A stretch of 64,000 nt of DNA from a virus. Positions 39,901 through 54,072 of this stretch are shown here, piece by piece. Each line of letters begins with the position of its first letter. Position 1 is the first letter of the stretch. The notes under the pieces are model-generated. The model was not told the origin of the DNA, ran no database searches, and saw only the letters and a program-made list of their open reading frames with translations. The translations under genes and the position numbers were made by a program. Location of the stretch: positions 1-64,000 of the IMG/VR virus record IMGVR_UViG_3300023179_003528; one strand, given 5' to 3'.

Positions 39901-42900
39901 CCTGTGGTAGTTGTTAGTGTTAACACCGATGTTCCGCTACTGGCAGTATTGGTAACTTCAATATTAGAATAAAATGCAATATCATCAGCCCAAAAACTTA
40001 TACCGTAAGCACTGGTGGTTTGTGAACCTGTTCTTTGATCCACTAACCAATTTATGCCCCACTTAGTTGTATAGTTAAATGGCAGTCCTTCTACAACTGT
40101 TCTCGGAAAAGTTATACCTTGCATGAGCTGATCTAAATCAGTACCGGGCATACCGTCTGTTGGAGCATAATATTCACTAATACGATCAACTGCATTTAGC
40201 AATGCTACATTTTTCTTATACCTAACGGTCAATACCTGGTTAGTTTTAGGTGTGTAATTTAAAAATACCAATTTGGAATATTCTTTCCTATAATCGGTGT
40301 TAGCACCAATATAATCTTTATAATAGACCACAGTATAATCACTGCTTAAAACTATTTGACCATCTAACGTGGGCCGAATTTGAGCCTTATCTGGAACAGC
40401 TATCCATGAAAGAACAAATTCTGTGTCTGCGCCATTACACAAGAATTTGTCCTCTGTGTCTATTTGTGACACTTCTTGACTTCTAGATGTTCTATCAAAC
40501 TTCATGCCAAGTGTCAACTCTCTCACTGTGTCATTTGATAACACAGCATAAGCTGAAGCATTTTCTGTAACTGCTCCTCCTCCTGATATTACTACAACAG
40601 GTGGTCTTGTATACCCAGATCCGTAATTTGTAACTTCAAACCCTACTACCTGTCCTGACCTAATAAATGCTCTTGCAGTCGCTCCAGACCCATTATCTCC
40701 TAATTGGTTTACAAGGGTTATTGTAGGCGTTTCTGTATATCCTGCACCGCCTTTTGACACACGAATACTTCCCACATAATAGGTATAATTATCTACCCAT
40801 GATTTCCATGGATAAGTTAGCATCCATGTGTTGGTAGAAGTAAATGAACTTGCAGGAACGGTTGCTGGTATCTCCAATGTATTGAATCCATTCTTAGGAT
40901 CGTCGTAATATGGAGGAAAATCAAAGTCTGTAATGTAGGTATAACTTGGTTCAGTTTGATTATATTTGGTTGTAAAATTTCTAATTTGAGTATGATATGG
41001 TTTTACTTCTTTAAGGTAATCTTCATAGTATTCGCTGTTTTGAACTTTATATGTAGATCTTTGATCCAGCGAACCAGCATTATTTGTTACATTTATGAAT
41101 GAAGTTTTGAATGCCCAATCCAGTCTCTTTTGCTCAGTTAATGCATATTTTATGGCTTTAAAGAATAAAAGATTATAATGAACTTTTAAATCATTTATAA
41201 ACAAATCTTCCTTAATAGCTTTAAGTATATAAGATGTTTCTACGTAAGGCTCGTAACCGCTGTAATTCCAAATCAAATCTTTTATCTGTAATGATCCTTT
41301 TTCTAAATAAACTAAATTATAGCCCTTGCTAAATGAGCCAACTGTGTCATCATCTATTTTTTCTAATATTATATAGTTGCCCTGACCGTTATTATTAACC
41401 TTAACATAATCACCTAGATCAATCTGCTCAATAGTTTTTAGTTGATATATTTCATCTATGGTATATGCGTAATCAACAAACTTATTATATGTCTCGCTGG
41501 TCCAATCAATATAATCCCAATAAAGACTAGTATTATAACTCTGAGTAGCGACTCTCACCCAGCCTAAAGAATATCCTTGGTATTCATACTTTGACCACTT
41601 ACCATTTTGAGTATTATCAACTTCAACTATTGCTGTATAAGGTCTTACTGTAATGGTAGGGGCAGCAGTAAATCCTTGCCCGGTATTTTTAATTGTAGCT
41701 GTAACTACTTGACCTAGACTATCAATCTCTAGGTCAATCTCAGCTCCCTTGTTATTTTCAATATTAACTCGAGGTGCATAAACATACCTATATCCAGGTT
41801 CAATTATGTTTACTGAAACTATTCTACCGTTATTTAAAGAACAAGATAGTTGCGCCTGTTTTAACATAGAAGTGTTTAAAAAATCTAATCCTTCAGTATC
41901 TTCTAATATTATATCATATCGACCATCGCTTACATGGGGAATTTCTTCTTTAGCTTTTAAATTACTTAGATTATATTTTTCTGTAATTCTTTCTGTAATA
42001 ATAATATCATTTACATATTCAATAATGTTTCTGAGTGCTGTAAATCTATCTGCAAACAGTGTTTGTCTAGGGCGAATTCCTATACCATATTTCTCTCTAA
42101 ATGTTAAATTAGGATCAGGAACTGGATTACCTAATAAATCTTTACCTAACAGGCTGTCATATAATTTTTTCTCTAGCAACGCAGGAGGCATGCTGGTGGA
42201 TGAGCCTTCCTGCATCAATAACCATTCTGTATGTCTAGGAATTGAATTATTAATTATATCAGATGAAATATTTAGACTTATTCTATCATCAATTAATATA
42301 GGTCCCACATTGGCCAATGCCAGGGCATTTTGATCTATAATTTGACCAAACTGTATTCCATACCCAGTGGGGTTTTCAATTATACTGGCCAGCTGAACAG
42401 CAGTGACTCTGCGATTTTTCTTATTAGGCAATATAATTCTATTTTTTACCCAGAAGTAATATACATTGGTAAAACCTCCGGTAGTTGGATTATAAACTTG
42501 TTTTACAGAGACAACATCATTTAGAGGATATTTAGGTTGCCCACTTATACCATCAGTTAAACCTTGTGATGTATCCGCAAGCACTGCCCATTCGCTTGGT
42601 AATAACTCGGTGCCTACCCACTCGTATATATCTATTGTAGAGCCAGGAAATAATCTACCCCAGTTATTTTTTCTATAACTAAGCTCACCTTGTTCATACC
42701 AAACATATTTTACATTGCTGGTATCCCACCATATTTCTCCCACATGCTCATCTAACCAGTTTATTTCTGCATCAATAACTACTTCACTATTTCCCACACT
42801 GTAGACCGCGGGATCAATATTAGATTTATACTTGATATCTTCATCAGCGATACCAGCAATTTTCCCTTTTAATGGATCAATTATATCTAGATGCTCAATA

Positions 42901-45900
42901 ACCTCGTCGTTGAATGTATCATATAATGTTAACTTTTGGACTGTGTTGATATCTACCAATTCATCTTGCTGTCTTAAAACACTCCAACTCTTATCAAGAA
43001 TTTTCTTTTGATACTGATAAAATGCACTTTGAGGAACCTGTTCGCCAATTACAGTTCTATATGCAGGTGCTCCTACATAAACCGAATTATCATTAACAGC
43101 TATACTAAAGCCGAAATTAGTTCCTGTGCTAGGATCTAATATAGGTAATTCATCTGCTAATCTAAATTTGTTAAGATAACGATTGTAAACATAAGCAGTC
43201 CCGCTGTATTTTACCGTGTCAAAAAATGTTGTAGATCCAGAGTCAAATGTTGTTTCATCTGAAAGGTCTGAGTTAGAATCTTTGACAAACTTTGTTTCGT
43301 AAATAGCTTCAGAATTGGCCAATAATGAATCATATCTATCAAAGGTCATTCTTAGATTTTTATTTGTGCCTTGCGCTGTAATAATCAACTCTGTTGAATC
43401 AGAATTAACACCGATGGCCTTGCCAAATTTCATACCTGGGTTAGACACAGGGTTGTGTATGATAGATTCTAAATTAAATTTAACAGAATCAGTAAGAGTA
43501 TTTTTATAAACAGCTACCTTGCCATATGATTGATCGGTGTTGCGTGAATCAGGAGCAGATACAAATAACCAATTGCCATCTGAACTGACAGCTACCGCTT
43601 CTCCAAACTTAGCATTTCTTTCAAATGGGCTAGATATAGTCTGTGCCAATGTTATATTGGTTGTTGTAAAAATTGATACAAATCCAGTGTTAGTGTAATA
43701 ACCAGGTGCGGCAATGGCAACAACTTCAGATTTCTTACTACCACTTATAACCTGTCCCCAGCGTGATCCTGTATTGACTGTTATAGGAGCTGCGATATGT
43801 TTTATATATGAAACATTAACCTGATTAGATGCAGTAGTAAAATTATAAACATAGACCGTGCCTGTGCCTGCAATAGAAATATTTGGAGCACCAACTAATA
43901 ATACCTGTGTATTGCCCAAGTCCAGGTTAGAAACATACACACTAGACCCAAAGCGTTCGTAATTATTAGGGTAAGGGCTAATTAAAGAACCTTGACTGAC
44001 TTCAGTATTGGTTCCTATAAATGTGCTAATTTTTACCAACCCTTCTTCTAACCTAGCACTAAACGAACCAGTATTTCCAGCGAATCTTAAACCTCCAGAG
44101 CTATAAGATTGGCGAGTGTAACTTACCAAAGGTGCACCGGCAAAAACTATACCATATGAACTGGTGTTAAACTTATTCAAATGATAGGCCAATCCTTGAC
44201 CGAAATTTGTAAACCCTCCGGGCCTATAATAAGTTGTGCTAGGAGAATTCACACCGTAACTTGTCACAAGACTTACATCACCTTCAATTTCATTGTATAA
44301 AAATACGGTGCCCGTATTCGTTCCTGTTCCTGCGGCCGCGACAACAAAATTATTATTAGAATCTTTTTGAGTTATTTTATAACCCAACTGTGTTGTAGTA
44401 TTTTCTGCAACTGTCTTGATACTATAACTATTGTAATTTTTAATTTTTTCAATGACTTGCCAATTATTATTACCATTGTCTAATAGCCAATTCTTTGCGC
44501 CGTAGGGCAATCTTAGCAATATATTATCTTTTGGTAAATTATCAAAATCTGCGAATTTTGCTGATTGAAATTTAAAAACTAAACCAACATCTTCAGCGGT
44601 AAAGCCAGTAAAGAAAAAACTAGATGTAGTAGAAATTACAAATGAGTTTATTGTAGGAACTTCTACAATTTGATATACACCATTTACTGTGTCTGCAAAC
44701 TGGCTTATGCTAACCACATCATATCTGTTTATATTATGAGCTTTTTTAGTCTTAAAAATATATCTATCAGTAGAACCTTCTTGCAGACTAACCGATGATA
44801 ACGCAGAACTACCTAAAACATATCTATATACATCCCAATCTTTATTTCTCTTATTACTGATCCATACATAGTCATCAATCAATAATACTCTATTATTTTC
44901 AATATCAGTTAATGAATTTTCGTTATAGGCAGTATAATCAACATCATCAAATCTAACAAACCCAGCAGTTTCAAGTTTAAATATTTCTGTGTCATTGGTT
45001 GTTTTGAATGTAGACGACGACACATATCCATCATATGTAATCAACAAATCTGTTTGAGTTGTATAATATATTAGAGACTTATTGTCAATTTGTATTTCAT
45101 CATTGAAAGTCACAATCTGTGGATTATCTACAAACTCTCCTTCACGCAGTGTTACTTCAATTTGTTTATAGGTCTCAAAAGAACCAAAATGTCCTATTCT
45201 AAATGCCCATTCTTCGTTATAAGAAATTTCACCTTGTAGATTATGAATTGCTGCTTTGGCTAATTTTTCAATGGCATTACGTGTGCCCTTTTCTCTAATA
45301 AATCCTTGATAAAATTTATATTGAGCAATAGGATTAGTAAAAATACTATTAAGATACGGTCTAGGAGTATATCCAATCAAATGCTGCGCCATCTTTTGTT
45401 GGGCAGAATCAAAGTTATCTATATCTAAACTATAAAAATCTTCGAATTGATTGATCTTGTAGTCAAAATTTGGTAACAGTTCTGCTATGGGTTTATCACC
45501 TAATAACACCCATTCGGCAAAATCAAACTTATCAGACCCTATAGTACTATTCTTGGCTGTATAATATTTTCCGTTAAACCTTACTACATCTCCTGCATTG
45601 TAATTTGTATAATTTTTCCAATTTCTAATATAGGCAACGTCATAAACAAATCCTGGGCTAAAATAATCACCGTTCCAATCGCTGGTTCTAAATCCTGTTA
45701 ATCTAATTCTTTGTTGCCTATATCCTGTTGCAGTGTTGTATATAGTATCATTAAAAATTGTTGAATTATTTAGAACAATCGCATGTTCTTTTTGAATATT
45801 GTTAAGAGTGGCAAAGTATAAACCATCAGTAAAATTTACTGTGTTTATGGTACATAAACCATCTTCTCTGTTAACATTGATATTGTTTTTTGGAATAGGA

Positions 45901-48900
45901 ATACCGTTGGCCTGTAGCAAACTATAGTCATAAAAACTGTCAAAAATATTATCAACTACTGTGTTAGGCAGTTTGAACTTTAGAACATCTGCAAAAGGAC
46001 TTAGTGTGATAACACTATTGTTTGCCCAATTTTGACTTGCCCAATATAAAAACTCTTCGCCAGTGAATGACCAATCTACAACACGTACAAGATCTGAATT
46101 ATATACATCAAAAACAAATCCGTGTTCTGTTAACCACTGCCCATAGCCGATTATTAAATCATACACTTCTTGAATACTTGTAAGTTCTGTTCCATATGGA
46201 ATAGTTTCTGTAAAATTATTAAAACTATTCCAACGCTGCACTGTTATTCCACCTTTAATAGGCAAGTAAGGCATGCGTTGATAATATTGCTCATCAAAAT
46301 TAGCAGTTGTCTTATGTCTAGTCTTTACACGATAAAATGCATTATTGTATGTTACAATTTGTCCAACTTCATATAAAACCCCTCCCGATGATACTGTGGC
46401 CGAGGTAGGATCAGTTTGACTTGAACTAGATGTAGGGGCTGTAGACGAGCTCTTCCAATCCACATAAGGTTCACTAACACCACCTACCGTTAATGTAGGT
46501 GTATTAACATTTCTTCTAGGTCTGTATATGGTAAAATATGGATCTTTCTTATCATAGCCTTTGATAACAAAATTGCCATTAGATTTTTGAAGAATTATAC
46601 CACTGATACTGATAGAACTTACAGGATTACTTACATTTAAAATTAGTTTATAGTCTTCAGGTGGCAATACACTACCTGGACTTGTGCTAGTAGGGTCTAT
46701 AGCATCAATAACTACCTGCACTTTATCCTTACTAATAAACCCGCCGACTTTATAAAATAAATTAAAGTCTAAATAATCTAAATCTGATCTTAGATCTGAA
46801 ACGTAATTTCTTGTTCTTGAAAGACCTACTTCAACAACATATTGACTAAATCCAGATAGCAATTCAGATGTTTCTGTATGAATCAAAATATTTTTTAATT
46901 TGATAAAATCTAATGTGCTACCATAGGTAATTTGGCCAGCAGCATTTGTTGAAATTCTGTACGGATCATACATGTATGCTGCGTAGTGCATAGGAGAACA
47001 TAAGGCCATAATCTTCTGCACGGTAAATGGCCAATAGCTACTTCTGCGCCATGCAGATTCGGCAGGACCAATATCGCCTACTTTCCAATTATTTTTCCTT
47101 TGTCCTAATTTAATACTATCAACAATTAGGTCAGGGGCTACAAGATCTCCTTGTCCGTCAACTGGTATTAAATTTAATAGACCGTCTCTAGCATAAAGAG
47201 TATCTGTTCCTTGTCGTGTTCCTTGCCTAATTATACCCAAAGATAGGTCTTCCCATAAGGGAAGATTACCAGATGTATATGGAGCAACTCCATACTCATC
47301 ATCCCACCATGCAGGTTTTTCTGTGAAGCCTAACATCTCCCAAGGATGAGTATGAGGACGATCTGTTCCATATAGGTACCTATACACAGATCTCCAAGAT
47401 CCTGCAACATGAGTATCTATGCTAGAAATATATGCTCCGGTATAGTTCCAGGTCCAAGGATTATCTTCATCAAAGGCCGTATTTGTTTCAGGATCTATAC
47501 CATAAAATCCGCTCCATCTAATAAAATCTTTAGTTATAATTTTATTAATATCAAGTTCACTGAACAAATTATTCTTAAATGCACCTATTAACAATTCATT
47601 GTAATCTAAAAGATCTCGTCTAAAATTTACTTTAATATTATTGTAGACTCTCTTTTCAAATTCTAAAAGAACGTCATCTCTATAATCATTATAACTTCTA
47701 ATAATACTTCCATCGTGGCATTGGATAACATAAACCGGATCAATATATGTGTCGTCTAAATATTTTGCAGGAGTATACTTCTGGTAAATCCCTAACTTAG
47801 TAGGTGTAGGCGGAACATAAGATCCTACTGTGGATGTATATTCTACAACTTTTAAAATGTCACCAACAGATGGTGCGAACAATAATTCTATAGCAGCATC
47901 ATTAGGTACAAAATTATAATCTTGGCCTACTATAAGTTGAACATTATTTAGATATATTAATACAGATTTTTCACTTAAATTTAGAAGATTAAATTCACTT
48001 GAAATTGGATATTCTAAATTGTTGATGTTAGTAACTGTCCATTCACGAATAGTTTTATCTGACCCGTATCCTAACATATCAGAGTAATAATAAGAACTTA
48101 ATAGATCTTTATCTGAATTAAGTTCTTTTAATATTTGATCAACAGCATCAATTGGTGTTGTGGCATCTGTTATATCTGAAATTTTTCGTAAAAATGCTAA
48201 TTTAAATTGATTATAATGATCGGATGCTTTATCTAACGCAGTAATAACACTGTGTTCTTTTTTGCCTATGAAAAATAAACTAAAAGCAATAGGATTAATA
48301 TTAGAAATTAATCTTTTACCATATTTCTCTATATTGTCAATATCTCTAAGATTACTATTGCCAGGAAAATTGCCTACAAAATCAGGGCTGGCATCGATCA
48401 TTGATTTGAGATGATCAGAAACTTCCGTGAACGTCAGCGTTCCAAATTTTTGATTTAAAGGATTATTAGTTAGAGCTAATGGTGATTCCCAATAACCTAC
48501 CTTTCCTAAATCATTGTCAGTATGTATTTTAATTAATAACTTAGACCCTGAACTTAGCTCAGTGTCAAATTCTATTTGTGCTGTTTGATTAATTGTAGAT
48601 ACTGTATAATCGCCAGCATCTAACTTTTTATTATCAACAAATACTTCAATTGAATAACTAGCAATAGGTATAAAAGATTCTAAAATATACGTAGAGGTTG
48701 CTTGATCTAAAACTTTAAATTCTATAATAGGTATACCATACTCTACTGTATCATTCCAAGTATTTTTATACACTTCTCCAGACTGATGACAGTATTTTAC
48801 AAAAGTCTTACTAGTTTCTAAAGTTGTTCCATCTGAATAAGTTATTAGGGAATTATTCAAATAATCTTCAAATATAAATCCGCCTACTCCTTGATTAGAA

Positions 48901-50630
48901 TAATTTATATTAATGTCGAGTATAGAATCTAAATAGGGTCCTTCTTGATAACCAAATATTTTATTTCCTTGAAAATCAGTGTTTGTAAACTGTTCTCCAT
49001 CGTTAGTAAATAGGTCAAAAAGTGGTGCTTGATTTAGTGTATCGTGCGATTGCCCTTGAATCCAATTATCTCCATCGAACCACCAACTTGTTCCTTGATA
49101 TTTGACCCCACTGTTAACAGCACAGACAACTCCTTGTTGAATCTGAGCAACCTCGTGTAATTCTATTCTTTTTCTACCCGCTATAAAAACTATATTAACT
49201 TGATATATCTTATTTCTAACCTGTTCATCTGTATCAGCAACAAAAATTATTCTATTTCCTTGCTCTAAGTGAACTTGATCAGCTATATGAGCAGACCTGC
49301 CTTCTACTAAACTAAATGCATCAGTAATATAGTCATCGATTAAATCTACATTCGGTAGTCCCTCAGTTCCAAAATTGTATAATTTTAGATCGGGTTTAAA
49401 CTCAATAATAGGACGTTTAGCACGCTTATCATTTGGATATACAGGAACAAGATTATTAGCTTCTGCACTTTTTGTTATGACTTCTTTATGAAACCATCTA
49501 TTGTAACGAGACCACGGATTAAGGTCTCTACTTGAACGGTTTATTGTGATATATTCCTGACTGATAGGTAATGCACTGTAATTGTCAAAAGGATATGTGT
49601 CAAACGGACTGGAATCAAAATTTTCATCATAGATTTCACTGAGATTAACATTAGTAATTAGGCTTGCTACATCTATTAATTTAATTGCCTTACCAACTCC
49701 TTCAACAAAATATTCTTTATCTATATACGAAGATGGAACAACTGTGCCACCAAATCTAATTTTCATTCCATTGGTTAATTCAACACCAGTTCCAGAAGTG
49801 TAAAATTGTTTACCTACTATTTCATCTTCTACATTTATAATTGAATCTTCTGCGATATTTCTAACTGCGATAATACCTTTGGCCAAACTAGATGCATCTG
49901 CTGCATAGTATAAAGTATCAGGCGTGTCATTGTCCACCATCATGGTTAAGGTGCCTGCACTTACTCCATTATTTGAGATGTTTTGATTATATAAATCATC
50001 ATTGCCTACACTGGGTTGTGTTTTAATGTAAAATTTATATATAGAATTTATATTAAAATTATAGGTATTACCTCTATAAAGTATTAGTAAAGGATCTTCT
50101 GTAATACCGTCTGGACTAAAAACAAAAGAAGTTTCAGTAGCATTGTCTACAACAGTAAATGTAGACGTAGAATTTAGTTGTGTTCCAGTAATAGTAACTG
50201 TATCAGGTCCATTGACTAGCCAATAATATTCTTGATAATTAACAAATTTGTCAAGATCTATATGTGGATTGTAGGACGCAAAATGGCTTCTATAAATTTT
50301 ATCAAAATTCTTGGAATTACCGTTATTGTAGTTAATGGTATTAGTTAAATCATCAATACCGATAACATCTGTAATCTCACCGGTGTTATCCTTAACCACA
50401 AGTGCTGGTTCTAATTGATAATCTCTACGAAGTTGACTTTTTTCAGTGAGATATAAATCTTGATTAGGATCGTAATTGGGGACAAGTTTAGATCCTATAT
50501 AACCATCAATTCTTTCTACACTAGGAGGCTGAACTAGTTGATCGATGGTGCTAGATAAAAACTTAGCATTTTTTTCTGAACGAATAAATTCAGGTAGTAA
50601 ATTGACAGATTTAATACTCTTTTCAGCCAT
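36903..50630 (-). CDS. Giant 4575-aa tail/baseplate structural protein
   Basis: 4575 aa from the ATG complementary to 50628-50630; an upstream TTG would add only eight residues. The N-terminal ~150 residues form an ordered phage domain ([11 protein letters not shown]-type strands). Roughly residues 2100-2530 contain FG-GAP-type repeats ([38 protein letters not shown]) of a beta-propeller. Two copies of a GxGYTxxPTI motif lie near 2943-2997 and 3290-3360. A DUF4214-like stretch ([22 protein letters not shown]) lies near 4377-4433. Gene position directly after gp6 corresponds to T4 gp7/gp8, so it may combine wedge and fibre roles. A receptor-contact function is inferred. Confidence 0.85.
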   Translation of the reverse strand: MAEKSIKSVNLLPEFIRSEKNAKFLSSTIDQLVQPPSVERIDGYIGSKLVPNYDPNQDLYLTEKSQLRRDYQLEPALVVKDNTGEITDVIGIDDLTNTINYNNGNSKNFDKIYRSHFASYNPHIDLDKFVNYQEYYWLVNGPDTVTITGTQLNSTSTFTVVDNATETSFVFSPDGITEDPLLILYRGNTYNFNINSIYKFYIKTQPSVGNDDLYNQNISNNGVSAGTLTMMVDNDTPDTLYYAADASSLAKGIIAVRNIAEDSIINVEDEIVGKQFYTSGTGVELTNGMKIRFGGTVVPSSYIDKEYFVEGVGKAIKLIDVASLITNVNLSEIYDENFDSSPFDTYPFDNYSALPISQEYITINRSSRDLNPWSRYNRWFHKEVITKSAEANNLVPVYPNDKRAKRPIIEFKPDLKLYNFGTEGLPNVDLIDDYITDAFSLVEGRSAHIADQVHLEQGNRIIFVADTDEQVRNKIYQVNIVFIAGRKRIELHEVAQIQQGVVCAVNSGVKYQGTSWWFDGDNWIQGQSHDTLNQAPLFDLFTNDGEQFTNTDFQGNKIFGYQEGPYLDSILDININYSNQGVGGFIFEDYLNNSLITYSDGTTLETSKTFVKYCHQSGEVYKNTWNDTVEYGIPIIEFKVLDQATSTYILESFIPIASYSIEVFVDNKKLDAGDYTVSTINQTAQIEFDTELSSGSKLLIKIHTDNDLGKVGYWESPLALTNNPLNQKFGTLTFTEVSDHLKSMIDASPDFVGNFPGNSNLRDIDNIEKYGKRLISNINPIAFSLFFIGKKEHSVITALDKASDHYNQFKLAFLRKISDITDATTPIDAVDQILKELNSDKDLLSSYYYSDMLGYGSDKTIREWTVTNINNLEYPISSEFNLLNLSEKSVLIYLNNVQLIVGQDYNFVPNDAAIELLFAPSVGDILKVVEYTSTVGSYVPPTPTKLGIYQKYTPAKYLDDTYIDPVYVIQCHDGSIIRSYNDYRDDVLLEFEKRVYNNIKVNFRRDLLDYNELLIGAFKNNLFSELDINKIITKDFIRWSGFYGIDPETNTAFDEDNPWTWNYTGAYISSIDTHVAGSWRSVYRYLYGTDRPHTHPWEMLGFTEKPAWWDDEYGVAPYTSGNLPLWEDLSLGIIRQGTRQGTDTLYARDGLLNLIPVDGQGDLVAPDLIVDSIKLGQRKNNWKVGDIGPAESAWRRSSYWPFTVQKIMALCSPMHYAAYMYDPYRISTNAAGQITYGSTLDFIKLKNILIHTETSELLSGFSQYVVEVGLSRTRNYVSDLRSDLDYLDFNLFYKVGGFISKDKVQVVIDAIDPTSTSPGSVLPPEDYKLILNVSNPVSSISISGIILQKSNGNFVIKGYDKKDPYFTIYRPRRNVNTPTLTVGGVSEPYVDWKSSSTAPTSSSSQTDPTSATVSSGGVLYEVGQIVTYNNAFYRVKTRHKTTANFDEQYYQRMPYLPIKGGITVQRWNSFNNFTETIPYGTELTSIQEVYDLIIGYGQWLTEHGFVFDVYNSDLVRVVDWSFTGEEFLYWASQNWANNSVITLSPFADVLKFKLPNTVVDNIFDSFYDYSLLQANGIPIPKNNINVNREDGLCTINTVNFTDGLYFATLNNIQKEHAIVLNNSTIFNDTIYNTATGYRQQRIRLTGFRTSDWNGDYFSPGFVYDVAYIRNWKNYTNYNAGDVVRFNGKYYTAKNSTIGSDKFDFAEWVLLGDKPIAELLPNFDYKINQFEDFYSLDIDNFDSAQQKMAQHLIGYTPRPYLNSIFTNPIAQYKFYQGFIREKGTRNAIEKLAKAAIHNLQGEISYNEEWAFRIGHFGSFETYKQIEVTLREGEFVDNPQIVTFNDEIQIDNKSLIYYTTQTDLLITYDGYVSSSTFKTTNDTEIFKLETAGFVRFDDVDYTAYNENSLTDIENNRVLLIDDYVWISNKRNKDWDVYRYVLGSSALSSVSLQEGSTDRYIFKTKKAHNINRYDVVSISQFADTVNGVYQIVEVPTINSFVISTTSSFFFTGFTAEDVGLVFKFQSAKFADFDNLPKDNILLRLPYGAKNWLLDNGNNNWQVIEKIKNYNSYSIKTVAENTTTQLGYKITQKDSNNNFVVAAAGTGTNTGTVFLYNEIEGDVSLVTSYGVNSPSTTYYRPGGFTNFGQGLAYHLNKFNTSSYGIVFAGAPLVSYTRQSYSSGGLRFAGNTGSFSARLEEGLVKISTFIGTNTEVSQGSLISPYPNNYERFGSSVYVSNLDLGNTQVLLVGAPNISIAGTGTVYVYNFTTASNQVNVSYIKHIAAPITVNTGSRWGQVISGSKKSEVVAIAAPGYYTNTGFVSIFTTTNITLAQTISSPFERNAKFGEAVAVSSDGNWLFVSAPDSRNTDQSYGKVAVYKNTLTDSVKFNLESIIHNPVSNPGMKFGKAIGVNSDSTELIITAQGTNKNLRMTFDRYDSLLANSEAIYETKFVKDSNSDLSDETTFDSGSTTFFDTVKYSGTAYVYNRYLNKFRLADELPILDPSTGTNFGFSIAVNDNSVYVGAPAYRTVIGEQVPQSAFYQYQKKILDKSWSVLRQQDELVDINTVQKLTLYDTFNDEVIEHLDIIDPLKGKIAGIADEDIKYKSNIDPAVYSVGNSEVVIDAEINWLDEHVGEIWWDTSNVKYVWYEQGELSYRKNNWGRLFPGSTIDIYEWVGTELLPSEWAVLADTSQGLTDGISGQPKYPLNDVVSVKQVYNPTTGGFTNVYYFWVKNRIILPNKKNRRVTAVQLASIIENPTGYGIQFGQIIDQNALALANVGPILIDDRISLNISSDIINNSIPRHTEWLLMQEGSSTSMPPALLEKKLYDSLLGKDLLGNPVPDPNLTFREKYGIGIRPRQTLFADRFTALRNIIEYVNDIIITERITEKYNLSNLKAKEEIPHVSDGRYDIILEDTEGLDFLNTSMLKQAQLSCSLNNGRIVSVNIIEPGYRYVYAPRVNIENNKGAEIDLEIDSLGQVVTATIKNTGQGFTAAPTITVRPYTAIVEVDNTQNGKWSKYEYQGYSLGWVRVATQSYNTSLYWDYIDWTSETYNKFVDYAYTIDEIYQLKTIEQIDLGDYVKVNNNGQGNYIILEKIDDDTVGSFSKGYNLVYLEKGSLQIKDLIWNYSGYEPYVETSYILKAIKEDLFINDLKVHYNLLFFKAIKYALTEQKRLDWAFKTSFINVTNNAGSLDQRSTYKVQNSEYYEDYLKEVKPYHTQIRNFTTKYNQTEPSYTYITDFDFPPYYDDPKNGFNTLEIPATVPASSFTSTNTWMLTYPWKSWVDNYTYYVGSIRVSKGGAGYTETPTITLVNQLGDNGSGATARAFIRSGQVVGFEVTNYGSGYTRPPVVVISGGGAVTENASAYAVLSNDTVRELTLGMKFDRTSRSQEVSQIDTEDKFLCNGADTEFVLSWIAVPDKAQIRPTLDGQIVLSSDYTVVYYKDYIGANTDYRKEYSKLVFLNYTPKTNQVLTVRYKKNVALLNAVDRISEYYAPTDGMPGTDLDQLMQGITFPRTVVEGLPFNYTTKWGINWLVDQRTGSQTTSAYGISFWADDIAFYSNIEVTNTASSGTSVLTLTTTTGIFPGQLVNVISASKQQLSGSFFNVTPRVQSVNTSARTVTLTTSTRLPLTATISTVFVDGTYTNTTSIASIEFWTYDTETTILDSAIEGGSWTTSTRIAALGINPEDITIDGEAFISPNHTYAPEELVPGEINQSTGINVYTKHPEGAPIIVNTYYVIYPGSLSTRHLSITPPNSSSLVVTFENRLMSYNSTTNFTTSTEFSIEWSSNDIIIPPQDIKGILGVSIISVGGGRDFKEAGVIDTVSVIANNTSSVQLQSLAQLGTVKSAYVTVNGSAINEVTTTTDYGYILTYANENSNRAAVNVYNIDDSTTATVTAWFFGTAQRYFNEINEEILVVDNAGEVSWVLTYPPGSIEPVVAQTIVESNSSGLRKLLRPPDVTYFKVSNALITAYKIDTYGVNYGSVTDVRAYLNGRELRRGFDYAYSGIPNTFSILVPIVNGDVIAIAAISQTGSYSYDYDIVGNQLTIAPPGSATYPYELKVITYNNHDDMLMRTERFRGNPARRYVISRPALDIDYVWVIVDGVPLVNHYDYEILGDAVTIQISDKFYHSEVNEVTIITFSNEQLATTILGYRIFNDIFNRTHFKRLSKENSTYLTQPLSVYDLEIHVADAEVLTSPDIEKNLPGVIIVDAERIEFFKVASNVLSQLRRGTLGTSPSFYSRENTKVIDQGSQQTIPFTERILKQVHYTQANSNTYYISTLSFTTSTVSTNYLGQTVSYSTLTNDGIILNTINTTTSVPNPIRLEDQVTVVYGGRVLNKVGTFRQDIEFTYDTPYFLNIPKPPIYGTSVTVSVADPSNYAPTVIGYYLKYFNRNPDQGELNYWVSNYVGNSGSLTDEEIENSIKNSEEGRKNRWISEVSYLPETTVLGTAYVITSTNQVWVYTNSDKYGSFNGYEYSGIDYLPPEFSIKDQTISLNIKESVQQNIKLVIIKREFDAEDVWNDVVNSTSTYSLMTSTTVPARFLQARPAELPDSYYYGGDVAITNEGGFALTDQDNEPLEEL

Positions 50631-50631
50631 A

Positions 50632-53600
50632 CTATGTTCCGGATGTATTAACAATATTCGATGAGTTTAATTGAGTTGCGGTAATAGCATCTATCACGTC
50701 TATATCATCAGCGGATACATCATTAATAAAAATTTCATTAGATAAACAACTTACCTCATATAAACTTCCAAAGTTGCTTGACCTAGGCACAATCACAAAA
50801 TTTGTTATATCAGGAGATAACAAATTCATGACATATGTAGATAGTTCACTAAAATAAAAAGATTGTCCAAAATCCCAATTATCAAGATTAAAGAAATCAT
50901 TAATAGCCAATAATATTCTACTTTTAATTTCATTATCGCTGCTGGTCCTTGCAGTATTTTTAACTGCCTTAAAAGAGGCCTGCAGACTAACTGGCGCTTT
51001 TTTTCCAAATAATATTTTATACTTAATAGGTTGAAACACTATCTCATCGCTTATTGTTTTAATAGGCTCTAGCACACCAGAATAACTTTGTTCAAGGCCG
51101 GTGCTGGTTGGCGGTAACGGTTCACTACCAATACCTGTCAATAACCATGATCTAAATTCTGTATCATATGAACTGGTCAATAGATAGATATCTATTAAAT
51201 TACTCTTACCCGGATCTATTCTTCTATCCTCGCTGCTATTATGTTCGTAATGAAATTTAATACCAGACCTTCCAGGATAAGCCAAATAATCAGATTCATA
51301 TACCCAAGTTGTGCCATCATATGAATTTACTACATTATAACTGTCATCATAAAAATAATAAAGTTGATTTGTAGATGTGCCTTGAGGAACATTATCTGGA
51401 TTACTATATGCAATAAAACTATCTCTATCTATCAAGGACAATTCCGTTCCGTTGGTAGATTTTTGAAAATAAACAAATTTATCTAATTGCCAATTTCCAT
51501 CTAAACCTAACACGGTACCTGTAGATTGAGGTTGAACTACGTTGATAAATGAATCTGGATCATCTAATTCACCAAAACTGGTCTTTTCATAAAAACTAAC
51601 TAGAACTTTTTTAGGATCTACATAACCATCTTGTTCTACAATATTATCATCTACCTGCCATACGTAGTCTTTTTCTAGTGCATAAGTTGTCAAAGGATCT
51701 TCATTGACAGATAATACTGTGATTCGATCTTTGACAACGGTATTTGATACATAATCATAATTTACACTATTCTTATCTATAAAGAAAGCAGTTTCCTGTT
51801 CACTTTCAAAAATTAAATCTAAATTTCTTGCCCTTACCCTATAGTTTTTTCCTGTCCATGTAAACGCAACCAACCAACTGGAATCTAAATTAGCATCATC
51901 TAAGTTTCCTTGGTTAGATAAACCAAAAGGACCAACTAGGTCAAGATTTGAATCTAAAATAATTGTCCATTGTCTAGTTAACTGACTAAAACTTATACCA
52001 AAGTTTCTCTGAGCTAGACAAAGATTAACCATTTCATTTTCAAATTGCAAGGTTAATACGTCAACAAATTTTGGAATAATTTCTGTAGGAATAGCGCCTG
52101 TAGGGATGTAGGCGCTGATTGTAATAGGACCAGTTCCGTCATCTAGTTGACCTGCTCCGGTATTGCTACCATCACCTACAACTTGAACAACCTTAACCCA
52201 AACATAGTTTTTAGTTGAATTGCTTTTATTAGAAACTAACTTATTTGAAGATGAAAAATACTTACCACTAGAAGGTTTAAACTTTACTAAGGCTCCGGGC
52301 ACTAACCATTTCAAATTATTAGACGTAAAATCTCCAACACTGTAGGCAGTATTATCACTATCTTCTAAATATCCCTTGTTTTGTCCTAGCACAGGAGCGT
52401 TCCAAGTTAAGTTTAAACTGGATAAATTGGGCCTTGAAAACTTATCTATGTAAAAAGACTTTAACGAAGGAGCAGCAACTACAGGTTCAACAAGAGTTTT
52501 AATGAATCCTAATATTCCGTTACGGTTATTTGATGTAAATTCAAATGATTTTTCTGTATCTTTCTTATATAATATACCGTCAGATGCAAAAATGTTTGTC
52601 TTACTATATTTCCCACTAACATCACTAAGTTCAAAGTACTTGCTAACTCCGCTGCTTACCCTATTGACACTTTTTACTTTAATAATATCGCTGCCTAAAG
52701 TTAGAGGAGCTATATTATAATCTTCAGCAGTTACCATTCTATTCTGAACGTAAAACGCCTGTGGTGCTTTATTTTGAATACTTACATTACTTTCTGTTGC
52801 AGCACTGTTATTAATTGTGTATTGCAGAGCAAATGTCAGTGTAAGTGTATGGTTTTGTCCACTTTTGCTTACATATGGTATCTCAACTACTATACCATTC
52901 ATCTGTTCTGGCTTAATTGTATACGTTAGACCATTACTTTGCCTATAAAATAGTCTAAATGTGCCCTTAGGTAAATTTCCAAAGTTTCCATCAGCAAAAT
53001 TTAGATCGATTTGATCTTGATCTCTTGTGGTAACACTAAAAATATCACGCTTGTCATTCTTCAAACTATTGTATATTACATTGTTGCCTACAACATCAGG
53101 AACCTTACTCCACAATGAATCATAAGTGCCGTCGCTATCTAACTTCCATAACCACACATCTGTTTGATTGATATTATTAGCATTGATGCCAATTATTTCA
53201 TTGGCTACAGGATTATCAATTGTAAAGTTACTTGAAGTTAGTTCACCTTGTCTAAAATGCACAAAGAATCCTGTGTTAACACTTCCAGATCCTTGATTAT
53301 CATTTCTATAGATAAAACTAAATGTGGATCTTGGTCTAGGAGCTTCTTCATAGACAAATAACTTGCCCGAAAATGTGCAGGGAACAATTTCAAATGTCAT
53401 TGCTGTGCCGTTTATATTCTTTAAAAAGCTATATACAGGCACATCTGTATTACTGCTATTAATTCTATACTGCTCTGTCAGTATGCCATCGATAGTTTCC
53501 CTATCGTAGGGCTTACCAAAACTAAAACTTCCCCCCATGGCACTGTTAAGAATACTAATAAATTGTCCATACCAATTACTATTGGTGCTGTCATTCCATC

Positions 53601-54024
53601 CTACAGTAACATTAGCCAAGTTTAATCCATTAGAATCGATAACACTATCGGTAGTTGCCACGCTGGTTAATTTTAAAAACCCACTACCGGGCACGTTACG
53701 TGAAGGAACATAACTAATAAGCTGCGCCAAACGTAGGATACTGTCCCTACGTTGTGCAGTTTCAATGAAATTCTCCCTAGCGTTTAGATCAATTCTAAAA
53801 CTAAGATTTTGACCTAAAAAAGCAACAAGATCTATTAAAGCTATATATTCACTTGACTCTATAAAATCATTAAAATCTTCAGGATAATTTTCCTGAAGAT
53901 ACTGTATCATTGTTCTTCTTAGAGTTTCAAAATCATAACTTTGAAAATCTGCATTGCGAAAAGATTGATATATCTTTTTCCAATCTTCTGTAACTAATAA
54001 TTTGTTTGAACTTTTTGGTATCAT
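50632..54024 (-). CDS. 6: Baseplate wedge protein (T4 gp6-like)
   Basis: 1130 aa, larger than T4 gp6 (660 aa). The N-terminal region (TEDWKKIYQSFRNADFQSYDFETLRRTMIQYL... then LIDLVAFLGQNLSFRIDLNARENFI) matches gp6 proteins of T4-like phages. The central and C-terminal parts belong to baseplate J-type assembly proteins. gp6 dimers form the inner baseplate ring. Gene order gp53-hub-spike-gp25-gp6 supports the call. No Shine-Dalgarno at the ATG is visible; a TAATAAATA element lies 20 nt upstream. Confidence 0.9.
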   Translation of the reverse strand: MIPKSSNKLLVTEDWKKIYQSFRNADFQSYDFETLRRTMIQYLQENYPEDFNDFIESSEYIALIDLVAFLGQNLSFRIDLNARENFIETAQRRDSILRLAQLISYVPSRNVPGSGFLKLTSVATTDSVIDSNGLNLANVTVGWNDSTNSNWYGQFISILNSAMGGSFSFGKPYDRETIDGILTEQYRINSSNTDVPVYSFLKNINGTAMTFEIVPCTFSGKLFVYEEAPRPRSTFSFIYRNDNQGSGSVNTGFFVHFRQGELTSSNFTIDNPVANEIIGINANNINQTDVWLWKLDSDGTYDSLWSKVPDVVGNNVIYNSLKNDKRDIFSVTTRDQDQIDLNFADGNFGNLPKGTFRLFYRQSNGLTYTIKPEQMNGIVVEIPYVSKSGQNHTLTLTFALQYTINNSAATESNVSIQNKAPQAFYVQNRMVTAEDYNIAPLTLGSDIIKVKSVNRVSSGVSKYFELSDVSGKYSKTNIFASDGILYKKDTEKSFEFTSNNRNGILGFIKTLVEPVVAAPSLKSFYIDKFSRPNLSSLNLTWNAPVLGQNKGYLEDSDNTAYSVGDFTSNNLKWLVPGALVKFKPSSGKYFSSSNKLVSNKSNSTKNYVWVKVVQVVGDGSNTGAGQLDDGTGPITISAYIPTGAIPTEIIPKFVDVLTLQFENEMVNLCLAQRNFGISFSQLTRQWTIILDSNLDLVGPFGLSNQGNLDDANLDSSWLVAFTWTGKNYRVRARNLDLIFESEQETAFFIDKNSVNYDYVSNTVVKDRITVLSVNEDPLTTYALEKDYVWQVDDNIVEQDGYVDPKKVLVSFYEKTSFGELDDPDSFINVVQPQSTGTVLGLDGNWQLDKFVYFQKSTNGTELSLIDRDSFIAYSNPDNVPQGTSTNQLYYFYDDSYNVVNSYDGTTWVYESDYLAYPGRSGIKFHYEHNSSEDRRIDPGKSNLIDIYLLTSSYDTEFRSWLLTGIGSEPLPPTSTGLEQSYSGVLEPIKTISDEIVFQPIKYKILFGKKAPVSLQASFKAVKNTARTSSDNEIKSRILLAINDFFNLDNWDFGQSFYFSELSTYVMNLLSPDITNFVIVPRSSNFGSLYEVSCLSNEIFINDVSADDIDVIDAITATQLNSSNIVNTSGT

Positions 54025-54044
54025 AGTGAATTAATTTGATACCG

Positions 54045-54053
54045 TATTTATTA
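54045..54053 (-). promoter_or_regulatory. Possible late promoter upstream of gp6
   Basis: The minus strand reads TAATAAATA here, one base off the T4 late element, ~20 nt before the gp6 ATG in a 48-nt gap. Confidence 0.35.
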
Positions 54054-54072
54054 TAAAAATAAACTGCTAGTT

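Noticed and set aside
50631-50654. TTG start 24 nt upstream for the giant protein, and similar TTG starts at 60130 and 24731
   Set aside because: Each adds only 2-15 residues, lies in the preceding gene or promoter, and a better ATG follows.
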